A DNA stretch of 64,000 nucleotides, taken from the NCBI GenBank assembly GCA_004173185.1, contig SEFZ01000005.1, positions 124,001 through 188,000 on the forward strand, written 5' to 3'. Shown piece by piece: positions 30,669 through 40,172 of the stretch (its first letter is position 1; every line of letters starts with the position of its first letter). Source of the stretch: Sphingomonadales bacterium. Lineage in GTDB: Bacteria; Pseudomonadota; Alphaproteobacteria; Sphingomonadales; Sphingomonadaceae. A program made the translations under genes and the position numbers. The notes under the pieces were generated by a model. That model had not been told where the DNA came from. It ran no database searches and saw only the letters and a program-made list of their open reading frames with translations.

Positions 30669-32249
30669 TCATGGAACCAGAACCGTATCAACCGCTTCCG
30701 GCAAGGTTTCGGGATAATCGATCGTGTAATGCAGCCCGCGGCTCTCCTTGCGGTGGAGCGCCGAGCGGACGATCAAATCGGCCGATTCCAGCAGGTTGCG
30801 CAGCTCGATCAGGTCGGGCGTCACGCGGAAATGCCCGTAATAATCGTTCACTTCGCCGCGGAGCATCTGGATGCGGTGCTGCGCGCGCTCAAGCCGCTTG
30901 GTCGAGCGGACGATGCCGACATAATTCCACATGAAGCGGCGGATCTCGGTCCAGTTCTGCTTGATGACGACTTCCTCGTCGGAATCCGTCACGCGGCTTT
31001 CATCCCACGGGCGGATCGCCGGCGGGGGCGTAAGCTCGGCCCAGCGCCGCGCAATATCGGCGGCGGCGCTTTCGCCGAACACGAAGCATTCGAGCAGGCT
31101 GTTGCTGGCGAGGCGATTGGCACCGTGCAGCCCCGATTGGGTGCATTCGCCCGCCGCATACAGCCCCGGCAGGTCGGTGCGCCCGTCGCGGTCCACGGCG
31201 ATCCCGCCACAGGTATAATGCTGGGCGGGGACCACCGGGATCGGCTGTTTGGTCATATCGATGCCCAGACCCATCAGCTTCTCGTAGATGTTCGGGAAGT
31301 GTGTCTTCACGAACTCCGGTGCTTCGTGGCTGATGTCGAGATGGACGTAATCCAGGCCATAGCGCTTGATCTCGGCGTCGATCGCGCGCGCCACCACGTC
31401 GCGCGGTGCCAGCTCCATCCGCTTGGCATCGTAATAGGTCATGAAGCGCTTGCCGGTGACCGGGTTGATCAGATGTCCGCCTTCGCCGCGCACTGCTTCG
31501 GTGATCAGGAAGTTTTTGACGTCGAGATTGTAGAGGCAGGTCGGGTGGAACTGCATGAATTCCATGTTCGAGATGCGCGCGCCCGCGCGCCACGCCATCG
31601 CGATCCCGTCGCCGGTCGCGCCGCGCGGTGCGGTCGAGAACAGATAGGTGCGCCCGGCACCGCCCGTGGCGAGGATGGTCGCGCGCGCGGTGAACAATTC
31701 GACCGCGTCGGTCGCGCGGTTAAAGGCATAGACGCCCCAGACATTGCCTGCCCCCGAATAGCGCATCTCATGCCGGCTGGTCGCGAGATCGATCACCACC
31801 ATGTCAGGCACCAGGGTGATGTTGGGATGTGCGCGCGCCGCGTTGAGCAGCGCCTCCTGAACAGCCCATCCGGTCGCGTCGTTGACATGCACGATGCGGC
31901 GATGGCTGTGCCCGCCCTCGCGCGTCAAATGCAGCGTGTCGTGATCCATGTTGAACGGTACGCCGAGCTTTCCGAGGCGTTCGATCGCCGCCGGCGCATT
32001 TTCGACAACGAACTCCACGATCGCGCGGTCGTTCAGCCCCGCTCCCGCGATCATCGTATCTTCGATATGGCTCTCGAACGTGTCGCCCGGCTCCAGCACG
32101 GCGGCGATGCCGCCCTGCGCCCAGGCAGTCGCCCCTTCGTTGAGCGCGCCCTTGGCAAGCACCGTCACTTTGAAGCGTTCGGCAAGGTTGAGCGCCGCGG
32201 TAAGTCCAGCCGCGCCCGAACCGATGATGAGGATGTCGCTCTCGTGCAT
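30669..32249 (-). CDS. nadB: L-aspartate oxidase NadB
   Basis: 526 residues from the ATG at 32249; the frame upstream to 32369 has no support. GSGAAGLTAALNLAE binds FAD. The succinate dehydrogenase/fumarate reductase-like flavoprotein core includes GATAWAQGGIAAV and EFMQFHPTCLYN, with LHGANRLASNSLLECFVFG near the C-terminal helical domain. It converts aspartate to iminoaspartate for NAD synthesis. NadA and NadC are not nearby. Divergent from the esterase at 32317. Confidence 0.96.
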   Translation of the reverse strand: MHESDILIIGSGAAGLTAALNLAERFKVTVLAKGALNEGATAWAQGGIAAVLEPGDTFESHIEDTMIAGAGLNDRAIVEFVVENAPAAIERLGKLGVPFNMDHDTLHLTREGGHSHRRIVHVNDATGWAVQEALLNAARAHPNITLVPDMVVIDLATSRHEMRYSGAGNVWGVYAFNRATDAVELFTARATILATGGAGRTYLFSTAPRGATGDGIAMAWRAGARISNMEFMQFHPTCLYNLDVKNFLITEAVRGEGGHLINPVTGKRFMTYYDAKRMELAPRDVVARAIDAEIKRYGLDYVHLDISHEAPEFVKTHFPNIYEKLMGLGIDMTKQPIPVVPAQHYTCGGIAVDRDGRTDLPGLYAAGECTQSGLHGANRLASNSLLECFVFGESAAADIARRWAELTPPPAIRPWDESRVTDSDEEVVIKQNWTEIRRFMWNYVGIVRSTKRLERAQHRIQMLRGEVNDYYGHFRVTPDLIELRNLLESADLIVRSALHRKESRGLHYTIDYPETLPEAVDTVLVP

Positions 32250-32316
32250 GCGGCTTAGCCTTAGAAGCCTATGTGCCTCGCTGTACAGACCATCGGCCGC
32301 GGCATAGGCTTGGCGC

Positions 32317-33216
32317 ATGAAGCCGATCCGCATCCTCGTCGCTCTCGCTGCCTTGTTCGCCGCTCCCATGGTTCAGGCCAAAATCTGCACGACCGGCGGT
32401 GCGGGCACGACGAATCGTATCGAGATCGGCGCGACGGGGCGCTCGATGCTTGTCCATCTGCCCGCCGGCTATCGCACCGGCAGCCGCGCGCCCTTGGTCT
32501 GGTTGTTCCACGGCAGCGGAGGCAGCGGCGCGCAGGTCCTCAAGAATTCGAAACTCGTCGAAACGGCGGACAAGCACGGCTTTATCGTCGTGGCGCCCGA
32601 TGGCGGCATCCCCGTCCAACAAGGTTTTGTCTGGAACATCCCCGGCGTACCCACCGTCACCGGCAAAATCCCCGGCCCCGGGGATGCCGACGATGTTGCC
32701 TTTGTCGGCGCGGCGACCGATTGGCTGGTGGCACAGCGCTGCGTCGATCCGGCGCGCGTTTACGCCACGGGCATTTCGGGCGGTGGCCGGATGAGCTCGT
32801 GGCTCGCTTGTGTCGATCCGCGCCGGTTCGCGGCGATCGCCCCGGTCGTGGGCCTTCGCGCAGGAAAACCGCTCGCCGCATATCCGCGTGTCCCTGATAC
32901 GGCCACCTGCAATCCCGCGCTGCCGATGCCGATCATCGCCTTTGCCGGTGATGCGGATACGACCAATCCGATCCAGGGCGGCGGCACCGGCTATTGGCAA
33001 TATACCATGCACGCCGCGCAAAGCCGCTGGGCCGATCTCAACGCCTGCCGTTCTGGCCCCGCGACGCGCGTTCTCTCGCCTACAGTCTATGAGGAGCGCT
33101 ACAGCAATTGCCGGGGCGGTGCCGAAGTGGTCGGGCGGATCGAACGCGGAGGCAAGCATGTCTGGCTCGCCGATAACGATGCGATGTGGGCATTCCTGGC
33201 TCGCCACCGCCGCTGA
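32317..33216 (+). CDS. Secreted LpqC/PHB depolymerase-like alpha/beta-hydrolase
   Basis: 299 residues with a signal peptide (ILVALAALFAAPMVQA cleavage region). The oxyanion segment is VWLFHGSGGSG, the nucleophile elbow is GISGGG, and a late histidine lies in GGKHVW. It fits the COG3509 esterases that include poly(3-hydroxybutyrate) depolymerase-like and feruloyl-esterase-like enzymes. Six or more cysteines suggest disulphides in the periplasm. Substrate unknown. Its stop shares one base with the next gene. Confidence 0.82.
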   Translation: MKPIRILVALAALFAAPMVQAKICTTGGAGTTNRIEIGATGRSMLVHLPAGYRTGSRAPLVWLFHGSGGSGAQVLKNSKLVETADKHGFIVVAPDGGIPVQQGFVWNIPGVPTVTGKIPGPGDADDVAFVGAATDWLVAQRCVDPARVYATGISGGGRMSSWLACVDPRRFAAIAPVVGLRAGKPLAAYPRVPDTATCNPALPMPIIAFAGDADTTNPIQGGGTGYWQYTMHAAQSRWADLNACRSGPATRVLSPTVYEERYSNCRGGAEVVGRIERGGKHVWLADNDAMWAFLARHRR

Positions 33217-33734
33217 TGGACGAGGCGAAACGCACCGAGCTTTACGCGCGCCGGGAGGCATTGATCGCCGAAGCCGAGAGGCAGGATCGCATCAAGCGCC
33301 GCGCCGAATTGGTCGCGCTGGTGCCGATCCTCACTGCGCTGGAGGCGGCGGGCGACGATTATGACAGCGACAATTTCGGGGTGCTAAGCGGCCCGCTGAA
33401 CTGGTGGGCGTGCCATCCCGATCGCTATCCGATGCGTCAGTATGCACGGGGCGATCTTCCCGCCGATCCGGTCGCGCGCGATGCGATGATCCTCGCTGCT
33501 CTGCGCGAACGGCTGGGGGCGGGTGATCGCGTCACCCTCATCCTGCGCAGCGAAGATTTCATGCTGACGATGCGGATGCCGGTGTTGATCCGCCATCTCG
33601 ACACTTTGTTTGAAAATGCCAAAGGCGATTGGCTTGCCTTCGCAGCGCCGCCCGCCGACTGGATCCTCGCGACCTATCACGACGATACCCTTGCGATGAG
33701 CTACATCGTCAACGGCACGCTGGTCGAGGAATAG
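33216..33734 (+). CDS. Hypothetical protein, 172 aa
   Basis: Soluble protein with a charged, probably helical N-terminal third (about residues 1-35). A mixed region follows with NWWACHPDRYPMRQYARGD and a hydrophobic C-terminal half. No motif I can name. The ATG at 33216 overlaps the esterase stop by one base, so the two are co-translated; the gene converges on the ABC ATPase with a 4-base gap. Confidence 0.65.
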   Translation: MDEAKRTELYARREALIAEAERQDRIKRRAELVALVPILTALEAAGDDYDSDNFGVLSGPLNWWACHPDRYPMRQYARGDLPADPVARDAMILAALRERLGAGDRVTLILRSEDFMLTMRMPVLIRHLDTLFENAKGDWLAFAAPPADWILATYHDDTLAMSYIVNGTLVEE

Positions 33735-33738
33735 GCGC

Positions 33739-34656
33739 TCAGGCCGCCCGGGTCAGATTGAGGAACACGTCCTCCAGATCGGCCTCGCGGGTCGAGACAT
33801 CGACGATGCCCAGACCAGCGCCCTGCACCGCGCCGAGCACTTCGCCGGCATTCGCCTGATCCTTTCGATAGGTGATGACGAGCATCCGCTCACCTTTCAG
33901 CTCGATCTTCTGGAAGCAGCTATTCTCCGGCGGCTCGACCACGTCGCGGTCCACCGTGACCTCAACCACCTTCTCCTGCGCCATGCCGACCAGCTCGCGC
34001 GTCGGCTTGTTGGCGATCAATTTGCCGTGGTTGATGATCGCGATCCGGTCGCAAAGCTGCTCGGCCTCTTCCAGATAATGCGTTGTCAGCACCACCGTCA
34101 CGCCGCGCTCGTTGAGCTGGCGCACATAGGCCCAGAGCTGCTGGCGAAGCTCGACATCGACGCCCGCGGTCGGCTCGTCGAGCACCAGCACCGGGGGCGA
34201 ATGCACCATCGCCTTGGCAACCATCAGCCGCCGTTTCATGCCGCCCGAAAGCGTGCGCGAATAGGCACCGGCCTTGTCCTCCAGATGTACTGCGCGCAGC
34301 AGTTCCATCGACTGGCGCTTGTCCTTGGGCACACCATACAGCCCGGCCTGAATTTCGAGCGTCTCCAGCGGCGTGAAAAAGGGATCGAACAGGATTTCCT
34401 GATTGACGATCCCGATGCTCGCTTTGGAATTGCGCGGATTCTGGTCGATGTCGAAGCCCCAGATATCCACCTTGCCGTCGGTCTTGTTGACCAGCCCCGC
34501 CAGGATATTGATCAGCGTCGATTTTCCGGCACCGTTCGGCCCGAGCAGCCCGAAGATTTGTCCACGCGGCACGTCAAAGGTCACGCCGTCCAGCGCGCGC
34601 TTGCCGCCCTTATAGGTTTTGCAGAGGTTCTGGATCGCGATCGCGGCCTGGGTCAT
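33739..34656 (-). CDS. ABC transporter ATP-binding protein (CcmA/DrrA-like)
   Basis: 305 residues: Walker A GPNGAGKSTLIN, signature LSGGMKRRLM, Walker B VLVLDEPTAGVD and the H-loop TTHYLEEAE. The extra C-terminal part after residue 220 is typical of drug/lipid export ATPases. The membrane partner is not adjacent in this window, so the substrate is unknown. Confidence 0.92.
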   Translation of the reverse strand: MTQAAIAIQNLCKTYKGGKRALDGVTFDVPRGQIFGLLGPNGAGKSTLINILAGLVNKTDGKVDIWGFDIDQNPRNSKASIGIVNQEILFDPFFTPLETLEIQAGLYGVPKDKRQSMELLRAVHLEDKAGAYSRTLSGGMKRRLMVAKAMVHSPPVLVLDEPTAGVDVELRQQLWAYVRQLNERGVTVVLTTHYLEEAEQLCDRIAIINHGKLIANKPTRELVGMAQEKVVEVTVDRDVVEPPENSCFQKIELKGERMLVITYRKDQANAGEVLGAVQGAGLGIVDVSTREADLEDVFLNLTRAA

Positions 34657-34721
34657 GCCTTGCGCAATAAGACTGTGCGGCGGCGATTGCGAGCCTTCTC
34701 CGCGCTTGCTATCGGCAGTTC

Positions 34722-34952
34722 ATGATCGCACCGCCCGAAACCATCCGCACCAGCCACGCCCGTGTTGCCTGTGACGGCAGCGGCCCCGGCGTCCCCGCCG
34801 CGCTCGGCCATCCGCGCGTGTTCCTCCAGATCGACGAAAACGGCTATGTCGATTGCGGCTATTGCGACCGGCGCTTCGTGCTGATCGGCGGCGTTGCGGA
34901 CGGCGCGGATCAGAGCCAGCTTCCGGATCACCCGGCCGGCGCTAGCCTGTAA
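34722..34952 (+). CDS. Zinc-finger CHCC (NDUFS6-like) small protein
   Basis: 76 residues. A cysteine (ARVACDG), a histidine (ALGHPRVF) and the pair CGYCDRRF form the C-H-C-C zinc site. The FLQIDENGYVDCGYCDRRFV block is the zf-CHCC core. In mitochondria the homologue NDUFS6 is a complex I accessory subunit; alphaproteobacterial versions are thought to be its ancestors. A complex I role here is inference, as no nuo gene is nearby. Confidence 0.85.
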   Translation: MIAPPETIRTSHARVACDGSGPGVPAALGHPRVFLQIDENGYVDCGYCDRRFVLIGGVADGADQSQLPDHPAGASL

Positions 34953-35003
34953 GCACAACAAGGACGCGCTGGCGCCTCGGTTTAATCGCCCTATATCTGC
35001 GGG

Positions 35004-36431
35004 ATGAGTATCCCGTCAGATCCCCGCGCTTTCCTCTATCGCGACACGCTCGATCCCGAGACTGCCGTCAAATTGACCGCCGACGCGCTTTCGCGTGCGG
35101 AGGATGGCGAGCTCTATCTGCAATATCGCAAGACCGAAGCGTTCGGCTTCGATGACGGCCGGCTGAAGACCGCGAGCTTTGATACCCAATCGGGCTTCGG
35201 CCTGCGCGCCGTATCGGGCGAGACCACCGCGTTCGCCCATGCCAACGAGATCACCCCCGCCGCGATCCGCCGCGCCGCCGAGACGATGGCGTTGATTGAT
35301 CCGGCCAAGGGCACCAAGGCCGCCCCGCCCAAGGGCAATAACCGCCACCTCTACACCGATCAGGACCCGCTCGATCTGGTGCCGTTCGCGGACAAGGTGA
35401 ACCTCTGCCAGACGATCGACGCCGCCGCCCGCGCCCGCGATCCGCGCGTCGTGCAGGTCTCGGTCAGCCTCACTGGCCAGTGGAGCGTGATCGAGATCGT
35501 CCGCGCCGATGGCTTCATCGCCACCGATATTCGTCCGCTGGTCCGCCTCAACGTCAGCATCGTCGTCGAGCAGAATGGCAAGCGCGAGACCGGCAGTTTC
35601 GGCACCGGCGGCCGTGCGCTCTATGACCGGCTGCTCGAGCCGGCCACCTGGAACCGTGCAATCGACGAGGCTTTGGCCCAGGCCTTGGTCAATCTCGATG
35701 CCGAGGATGCGCCCGCTGGCGACATGACCGTGCTGTGCGGCCCCGGCTGGCCCGGCGTGCTCCTTCACGAAGCGGTCGGCCACGGCCTCGAAGGCGATTT
35801 CAACCGCAAGGGCACTTCGGCGTTCTCAGGCCGTATCGGCGAGCGCGTCGCCGCGCCCGGCGTTACCGTCGTCGATGACGGATCGATCATGGACCGCCGC
35901 GGCTCGCTGTCGATCGACGATGAAGGCACCCCAACTCAGGAGAATATCCTGATCGAGGACGGCATCCTGAAGGGCTATATTCAGGATCGCCTCAACGCAC
36001 GGCTGATGGGCGTCGCGCCCACCGGCAATGGCCGTCGTGAATCGTTCCAGCACGCCCCGATGCCCCGCATGACCAACACCTTCATGCGCGGTGGAAACGA
36101 CGATCCGGCCGAGCTGATGAGCCGGGTGAAGAAGGGCATCTACGCGCGCAGCTTCGGCGGCGGGCAGGTCGATATCGTCTCGGGCAAGTTCGTGTTTAGC
36201 TGCACCGAGGCCTATCGCATCGAAAACGGCAAGCTCGGCCGCCCGATCAAGGGCGCAACGCTGATCGGCGACGGCCCGACGGTCCTCCAGCGCGTAACCG
36301 GCATCGGTAATGATTTCGCGCTCGATGAAGGTGTCGGCATGTGCGGCAAGGGCGGGCAGAGCGTGCCAGCAGGCGTGGGTCAGCCGACTTTACTGGTCGA
36401 AGGGCTGACCGTGGGCGGGACGGCGGCGTGA
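35004..36431 (+). CDS. tldD: Metalloprotease TldD
   Basis: 475 residues of the TldD/PmbA family. LLHEAVGHGLEGDF contains HExxxH, the zinc motif of the active TldD subunit. GTSAFSGRIGERVAAPGVTV and the glycine-rich C-terminus are also typical. TldD-TldE degrade unfolded peptides and process modified peptides and CcdA-type antitoxins; the partner tldE/pmbA is not in the window. A ccdAB pair lies immediately downstream on the other strand, a fitting coincidence noted separately. Confidence 0.95.
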   Translation: MSIPSDPRAFLYRDTLDPETAVKLTADALSRAEDGELYLQYRKTEAFGFDDGRLKTASFDTQSGFGLRAVSGETTAFAHANEITPAAIRRAAETMALIDPAKGTKAAPPKGNNRHLYTDQDPLDLVPFADKVNLCQTIDAAARARDPRVVQVSVSLTGQWSVIEIVRADGFIATDIRPLVRLNVSIVVEQNGKRETGSFGTGGRALYDRLLEPATWNRAIDEALAQALVNLDAEDAPAGDMTVLCGPGWPGVLLHEAVGHGLEGDFNRKGTSAFSGRIGERVAAPGVTVVDDGSIMDRRGSLSIDDEGTPTQENILIEDGILKGYIQDRLNARLMGVAPTGNGRRESFQHAPMPRMTNTFMRGGNDDPAELMSRVKKGIYARSFGGGQVDIVSGKFVFSCTEAYRIENGKLGRPIKGATLIGDGPTVLQRVTGIGNDFALDEGVGMCGKGGQSVPAGVGQPTLLVEGLTVGGTAA

Positions 36432-36435
36432 GCTG

Positions 36436-36732
36436 TCAGAACCCTGTGATGAGCACGTCGAGCGCGTTCGAGACGACATATTCCTGATTAGCGACCGTTG
36501 CGACCGGGCGGCCGAGTGCATTGGCGGGAACCGCGCTCGCCAGATGGGTCAGCATCAGCATCTCCGATCCGGCAACGTCGAGCAGCGGGGTAAGTCGATT
36601 GTCGATCTGGATGCCATCACCGGGTGAGACAAGCGGCACTACCAGGCGGGTGCTTAAATGCGTCAGCATGTCGCTCTGGCAATCGAGTAGCATCGCGCCG
36701 TCCGAGGCGCGGTGCACGTCATACTTCGCCAT
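36436..36732 (-). CDS. ccdB: CcdB-like toxin (DNA gyrase poison)
   Basis: 98 residues from the ATG at 36732. YDVHRASDGAMLLDCQSD, LVVPLVSPGD and late LTHLASAVPANALG match the CcdB fold. CcdB traps DNA gyrase on cleaved DNA. It begins one base inside the ccdA stop (TGATG), the normal antitoxin-toxin order. The longer frame to 36780 is an artefact. It is a chromosomal copy; whether the toxin is active is unknown, as I cannot check every contact residue. Confidence 0.88.
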   Translation of the reverse strand: MAKYDVHRASDGAMLLDCQSDMLTHLSTRLVVPLVSPGDGIQIDNRLTPLLDVAGSEMLMLTHLASAVPANALGRPVATVANQEYVVSNALDVLITGF

Positions 36733-36977
36733 CAAAACATCCGGTATTTGGCGAGCGGCAGTCCGTGTTCTTCGACCCACGCATTGTTCGCTTCGATCGC
36801 CTCGCGATGCTCTTCCTGCCAGCGGCGAACCTGTTCCTTCCTGCTGGCATCGCGCAGCGCCGCTTCGCTAATCTGTGACAAGTTGATGCCCGCTTCACGC
36901 GCGGCGGCAACGATGCCCGTGTCGAGCGAGAGATTGACGGGTTTGCGCTTGCCGGAAGCGATGCTATCCCGTTTCAT
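36732..36977 (-). CDS. ccdA: CcdA-like antitoxin
   Basis: 81 residues: an N-terminal ribbon-helix-helix segment (KRKPVNLSLDTGIVAAAREA), then a polar, probably disordered tail (WQEEHREAIEANNAWVEEHG) ending in a YRMF-like motif that would wrap CcdB. There is no Shine-Dalgarno sequence before the ATG, and the likely transcription start is 1-3 bases upstream, so the mRNA may be nearly leaderless. It autoregulates with CcdB in known systems; repeats in the promoter fit this. Confidence 0.88.
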   Translation of the reverse strand: MKRDSIASGKRKPVNLSLDTGIVAAAREAGINLSQISEAALRDASRKEQVRRWQEEHREAIEANNAWVEEHGLPLAKYRMF

Positions 36978-36985
36978 GCGCAGAA

Positions 36986-37012
36986 ATTATGCGCATGATG
37001 TGCGCGTGTCAA
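36986..37012 (-). promoter_or_regulatory. ccdAB promoter with TGCGCA operator repeats
   Basis: On the minus strand a perfect TTGACA -35 (37007-37012) and a CATAAT -10 (36986-36991) are 15 bases apart. TGCGCA boxes at 36977-36982 and 36990-36995 and TGCGCG at 37001-37006 span the promoter and the ccdA start codon. This is a layout expected for autorepression by a ribbon-helix-helix antitoxin. The predicted start site is around 36979. This is inference from sequence. Confidence 0.55.
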
Positions 37013-37029
37013 CGTGAGGAGACTTGGCG

Positions 37030-37971
37030 ATGGCGAGCAACCACGATCTGCCTCCTCTCGATTGGGTCGGCTGGCGTGAGACTGCGCTGCACCTTCAGTT
37101 GATGACCCAGATCGTCGGCAAGGTTCGCATCGCGCACACGCCCTGGCTCAATCATGGCTGGCACGTCGCGCTCTATCCCACCGCGCACGGGCTCGATACC
37201 GGCCCCATCCCCGCGCCGGGCGGGTCGATCCAGATCAACTTCGACCTGCTCGGCGACGCGCTCTATCTGGCCAGCGATCGCGGCGAGACGCGCACGGTGC
37301 CGCTCAAGCCGGGCAGCATCGCTGATTTCCATGCGGCGGTGATGGCCGCGCTCGATGATCTCGGTGCACCGACGCGGATCGCCGGCATGCCCAATGAGAT
37401 GGCCGATCCAGTCGCGTTCGCCGAGGATTATGCCGTTCGGCCCTATGATGGCGATGCGGTGCGCCGCTTTCACAGCGCGCTGCTGTTCGCCACCGATGGC
37501 TTCAAGCAGTTCCGCACCGGCTTTATCGGCAAGGCGAGCCCAGTGCATTTCTTCTGGGGCAGCTTCGATCTGGCGGTCACGCGCTTCTCGGGCCGCGCGG
37601 CACCGCAGCATCCCGGCGGCGTCCCTGGCTTGCCCGATGCCGTGACTCGCGAAGCCTATAGCCATGAAGTGTCCAGCGCCGGCTTCTGGCCGGGCAGCGA
37701 TGCCTATCCCCACGCGGCCTTTTATTCCTACGCTTATCCCTCGCCCGCAGGGTTCGCGGACGCCCCGGTCCGGCCTGACGCCGCACGCTTCGATGCCGGA
37801 CTGGGCGAGTTCCTGATCGATTACGAGGCGGTCCGCACCGCGCCCGATCCTGCCGCCGCGCTCGCCGAATTCCTCGAATCCACCTACGAAGCTGCCGCCA
37901 ATCTCGCGGAGTGGGACCGTGATGCGCTCGAATGCGCCCCCGGAAGCCCGCGCATCCCAAGGAAGGTCTGA
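37030..37971 (+). CDS. DUF5996 family protein
   Basis: 313 residues from the ATG at 37030, with AGGAG eight bases upstream. PWLNHGWHVALYPTAHGLDT near the N-terminus and VHFFWGSFDLAVTRFSGR with SAGFWPGSDAYPHAAFY-type segments are characteristic of DUF5996. The function is unknown. It is rich in Trp, His and Tyr, which suggests an enzyme or ligand-binding fold. It shares one base with the next gene. Confidence 0.8.
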   Translation: MASNHDLPPLDWVGWRETALHLQLMTQIVGKVRIAHTPWLNHGWHVALYPTAHGLDTGPIPAPGGSIQINFDLLGDALYLASDRGETRTVPLKPGSIADFHAAVMAALDDLGAPTRIAGMPNEMADPVAFAEDYAVRPYDGDAVRRFHSALLFATDGFKQFRTGFIGKASPVHFFWGSFDLAVTRFSGRAAPQHPGGVPGLPDAVTREAYSHEVSSAGFWPGSDAYPHAAFYSYAYPSPAGFADAPVRPDAARFDAGLGEFLIDYEAVRTAPDPAAALAEFLESTYEAAANLAEWDRDALECAPGSPRIPRKV

Positions 37972-38180
37972 TGGCGCTTGTCGAATTAGGCCGGTTCGAT
38001 CGGCAGGAAGCCTATATCGTTCAGGGTTTCCTCGAGGACGCAGAGATCATGTCGTTCGTCTTCGATGCCGGAACCAGCATCGCCGATGGCAGTTATCTGC
38101 TCATTCCCGTCCGCGTGATGGTCGATGACGAGGACTATGCGCATGCGCGGAAAATCCTCGAATCTGTGCCTGATTTTTGA
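37971..38180 (+). CDS. DUF2007 family protein (putative signal-transducing)
   Basis: 69 residues. An N-terminal ALVELGRFDRQEAYIVQGFL helix and a C-terminal strand-helix ending in ARKILESVP match the small alpha/beta DUF2007 domain, an ACT/PII-like fold. The role is unknown. It overlaps the DUF5996 stop by one base and precedes the glnK promoter. Confidence 0.8.
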   Translation: MALVELGRFDRQEAYIVQGFLEDAEIMSFVFDAGTSIADGSYLLIPVRVMVDDEDYAHARKILESVPDF

Positions 38181-38266
38181 GCATCATTTCGCAACTGCAC
38201 AAAAATTTATCCATCATTAATATTTGATTACGCAGCAAGCCCACGGAATCGTTGGATTCATGCGTC

Positions 38267-38282
38267 TGGCACGGCGCTTGCT
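38267..38282 (+). promoter_or_regulatory. Sigma-54 promoter of glnK-amtB
   Basis: TGGCACG-N4-TTGCT at 38267-38282 matches the -24/-12 consensus with the invariant GG and GC 10 bases apart. The predicted transcription start is about 38293, 42 bases before the glnK ATG. RpoN promoters need an activator, and NtrC is usual for glnK-amtB. An AT-rich stretch with a TGCAC half-site lies 65-85 bases upstream (38190-38220) and could hold the activator site. It implies induction under nitrogen limitation. Confidence 0.85.
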
Positions 38283-38324
38283 CTTGTAGCCTCCGGGACT
38301 TCGGTCCTTCGGGGCAACTACAAG
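38283..38324 (+). other. Inverted repeats in the glnK leader, including a UUCG hairpin
   Basis: CTTGTAG (38283-38289) and CTACAAG (38318-38324) are a perfect inverted repeat. Inside it GGAC-TTCG-GTCC (38296-38307) forms a UUCG-capped hairpin. With transcription starting near 38293, only the inner hairpin would be in the mRNA, at its very 5' end. The outer repeat would then act as DNA or in transcripts from an upstream promoter. The ribosome site GAGGGG follows directly. Confidence 0.5.
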
Positions 38325-38334
38325 AGGGGACGGC

Positions 38335-38673
38335 ATGAAGCTCATCATCGCCATCATTAAACCGTTCAAGCTGGACGAAGTTCGCGAGGCGCTGATGGGC
38401 GTCGGAATCGCGGGCATGACCGTCACTGAGGTTAAGGGCTTCGGCCGCCAGAAGGGCCAGACCGAAATCTACCGCGGTGCGGAATACAGCACCAACATGG
38501 TGCCCAAGATCAAGATCGAGATCGCCTGCGGGGCGGATATCGCTGACCGTGCGGTCGAAGCGATCCAGGCTGCGGCCAGCACCGGCGCGATCGGTGACGG
38601 CAAGATTTTCGTCCTCGATGTTGGTCAGGCCGTGCGGATTCGCACCGGCGAGACCGACGAGACGGCGCTGTGA
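38335..38673 (+). CDS. glnK: Nitrogen regulatory protein P-II (GlnK)
   Basis: 112 residues, starting MKLIIAIIKPFKLDEV. The T-loop carries Tyr51 in YRGAEYSTNMVP, the uridylylation site, and GDGKIFV with the ATP-contacting C-terminal strand is intact. It binds ATP/ADP and 2-oxoglutarate, is modified by GlnD, and blocks AmtB when nitrogen is plentiful. GlnK rather than GlnB is chosen because it is directly upstream of amtB and sigma-54 driven. Confidence 0.95.
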   Translation: MKLIIAIIKPFKLDEVREALMGVGIAGMTVTEVKGFGRQKGQTEIYRGAEYSTNMVPKIKIEIACGADIADRAVEAIQAAASTGAIGDGKIFVLDVGQAVRIRTGETDETAL

Positions 38674-38684
38674 AGGGGGATCAG

Positions 38685-40028
<1,344 letters not shown>

Positions 40029-40035
40029 CAAGATC

Positions 40036-40074
40036 GGGCACCGCCGCTCACTCTTCTCCGAGTGCGCGGTGCCC
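40036..40074 (+). terminator. First hairpin downstream of amtB
   Basis: GGGCACCGC (40036-40044) pairs perfectly with GCGGTGCCC (40066-40074), with an inner CACTC/GAGTG stem. No U-run follows, so it is more likely a 3'-end-protecting hairpin or a partner of the next terminator than a stand-alone terminator. Confidence 0.6.
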
Positions 40075-40101
40075 CACCCAGGTTCCTCCTGCGGACATAC
40101 T

Positions 40102-40133
40102 TGGCCGGTGGTTACGACCACCGGCCATTTTTT
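40102..40133 (+). terminator. Rho-independent terminator of glnK-amtB
   Basis: TGGCCGGTGGT (40102-40112) pairs perfectly with ACCACCGGCCA (40117-40127) around a TACG loop. Six T follow immediately. This is a textbook intrinsic terminator. Confidence 0.92.
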
Positions 40134-40172
40134 ATGCGCGATCGGCACCGCGAATCGTGTTTAGATCGCGCC

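Noticed and set aside
30609..32258. 549-codon plus-strand frame over nadB
   Set aside because: Antisense of a well-supported nadB; no motif and no ribosome site.
36436..37012. ccdAB as evidence for an integrated plasmid
   Set aside because: No plasmid replication, partition or transfer genes flank it and the local base composition does not stand out; chromosomal ccdAB pairs are common.
40062..40172. Upstream start for the DUF5990 gene
   Set aside because: It would run through the intrinsic terminator of amtB; the family N-terminus fits the ATG at 40173.
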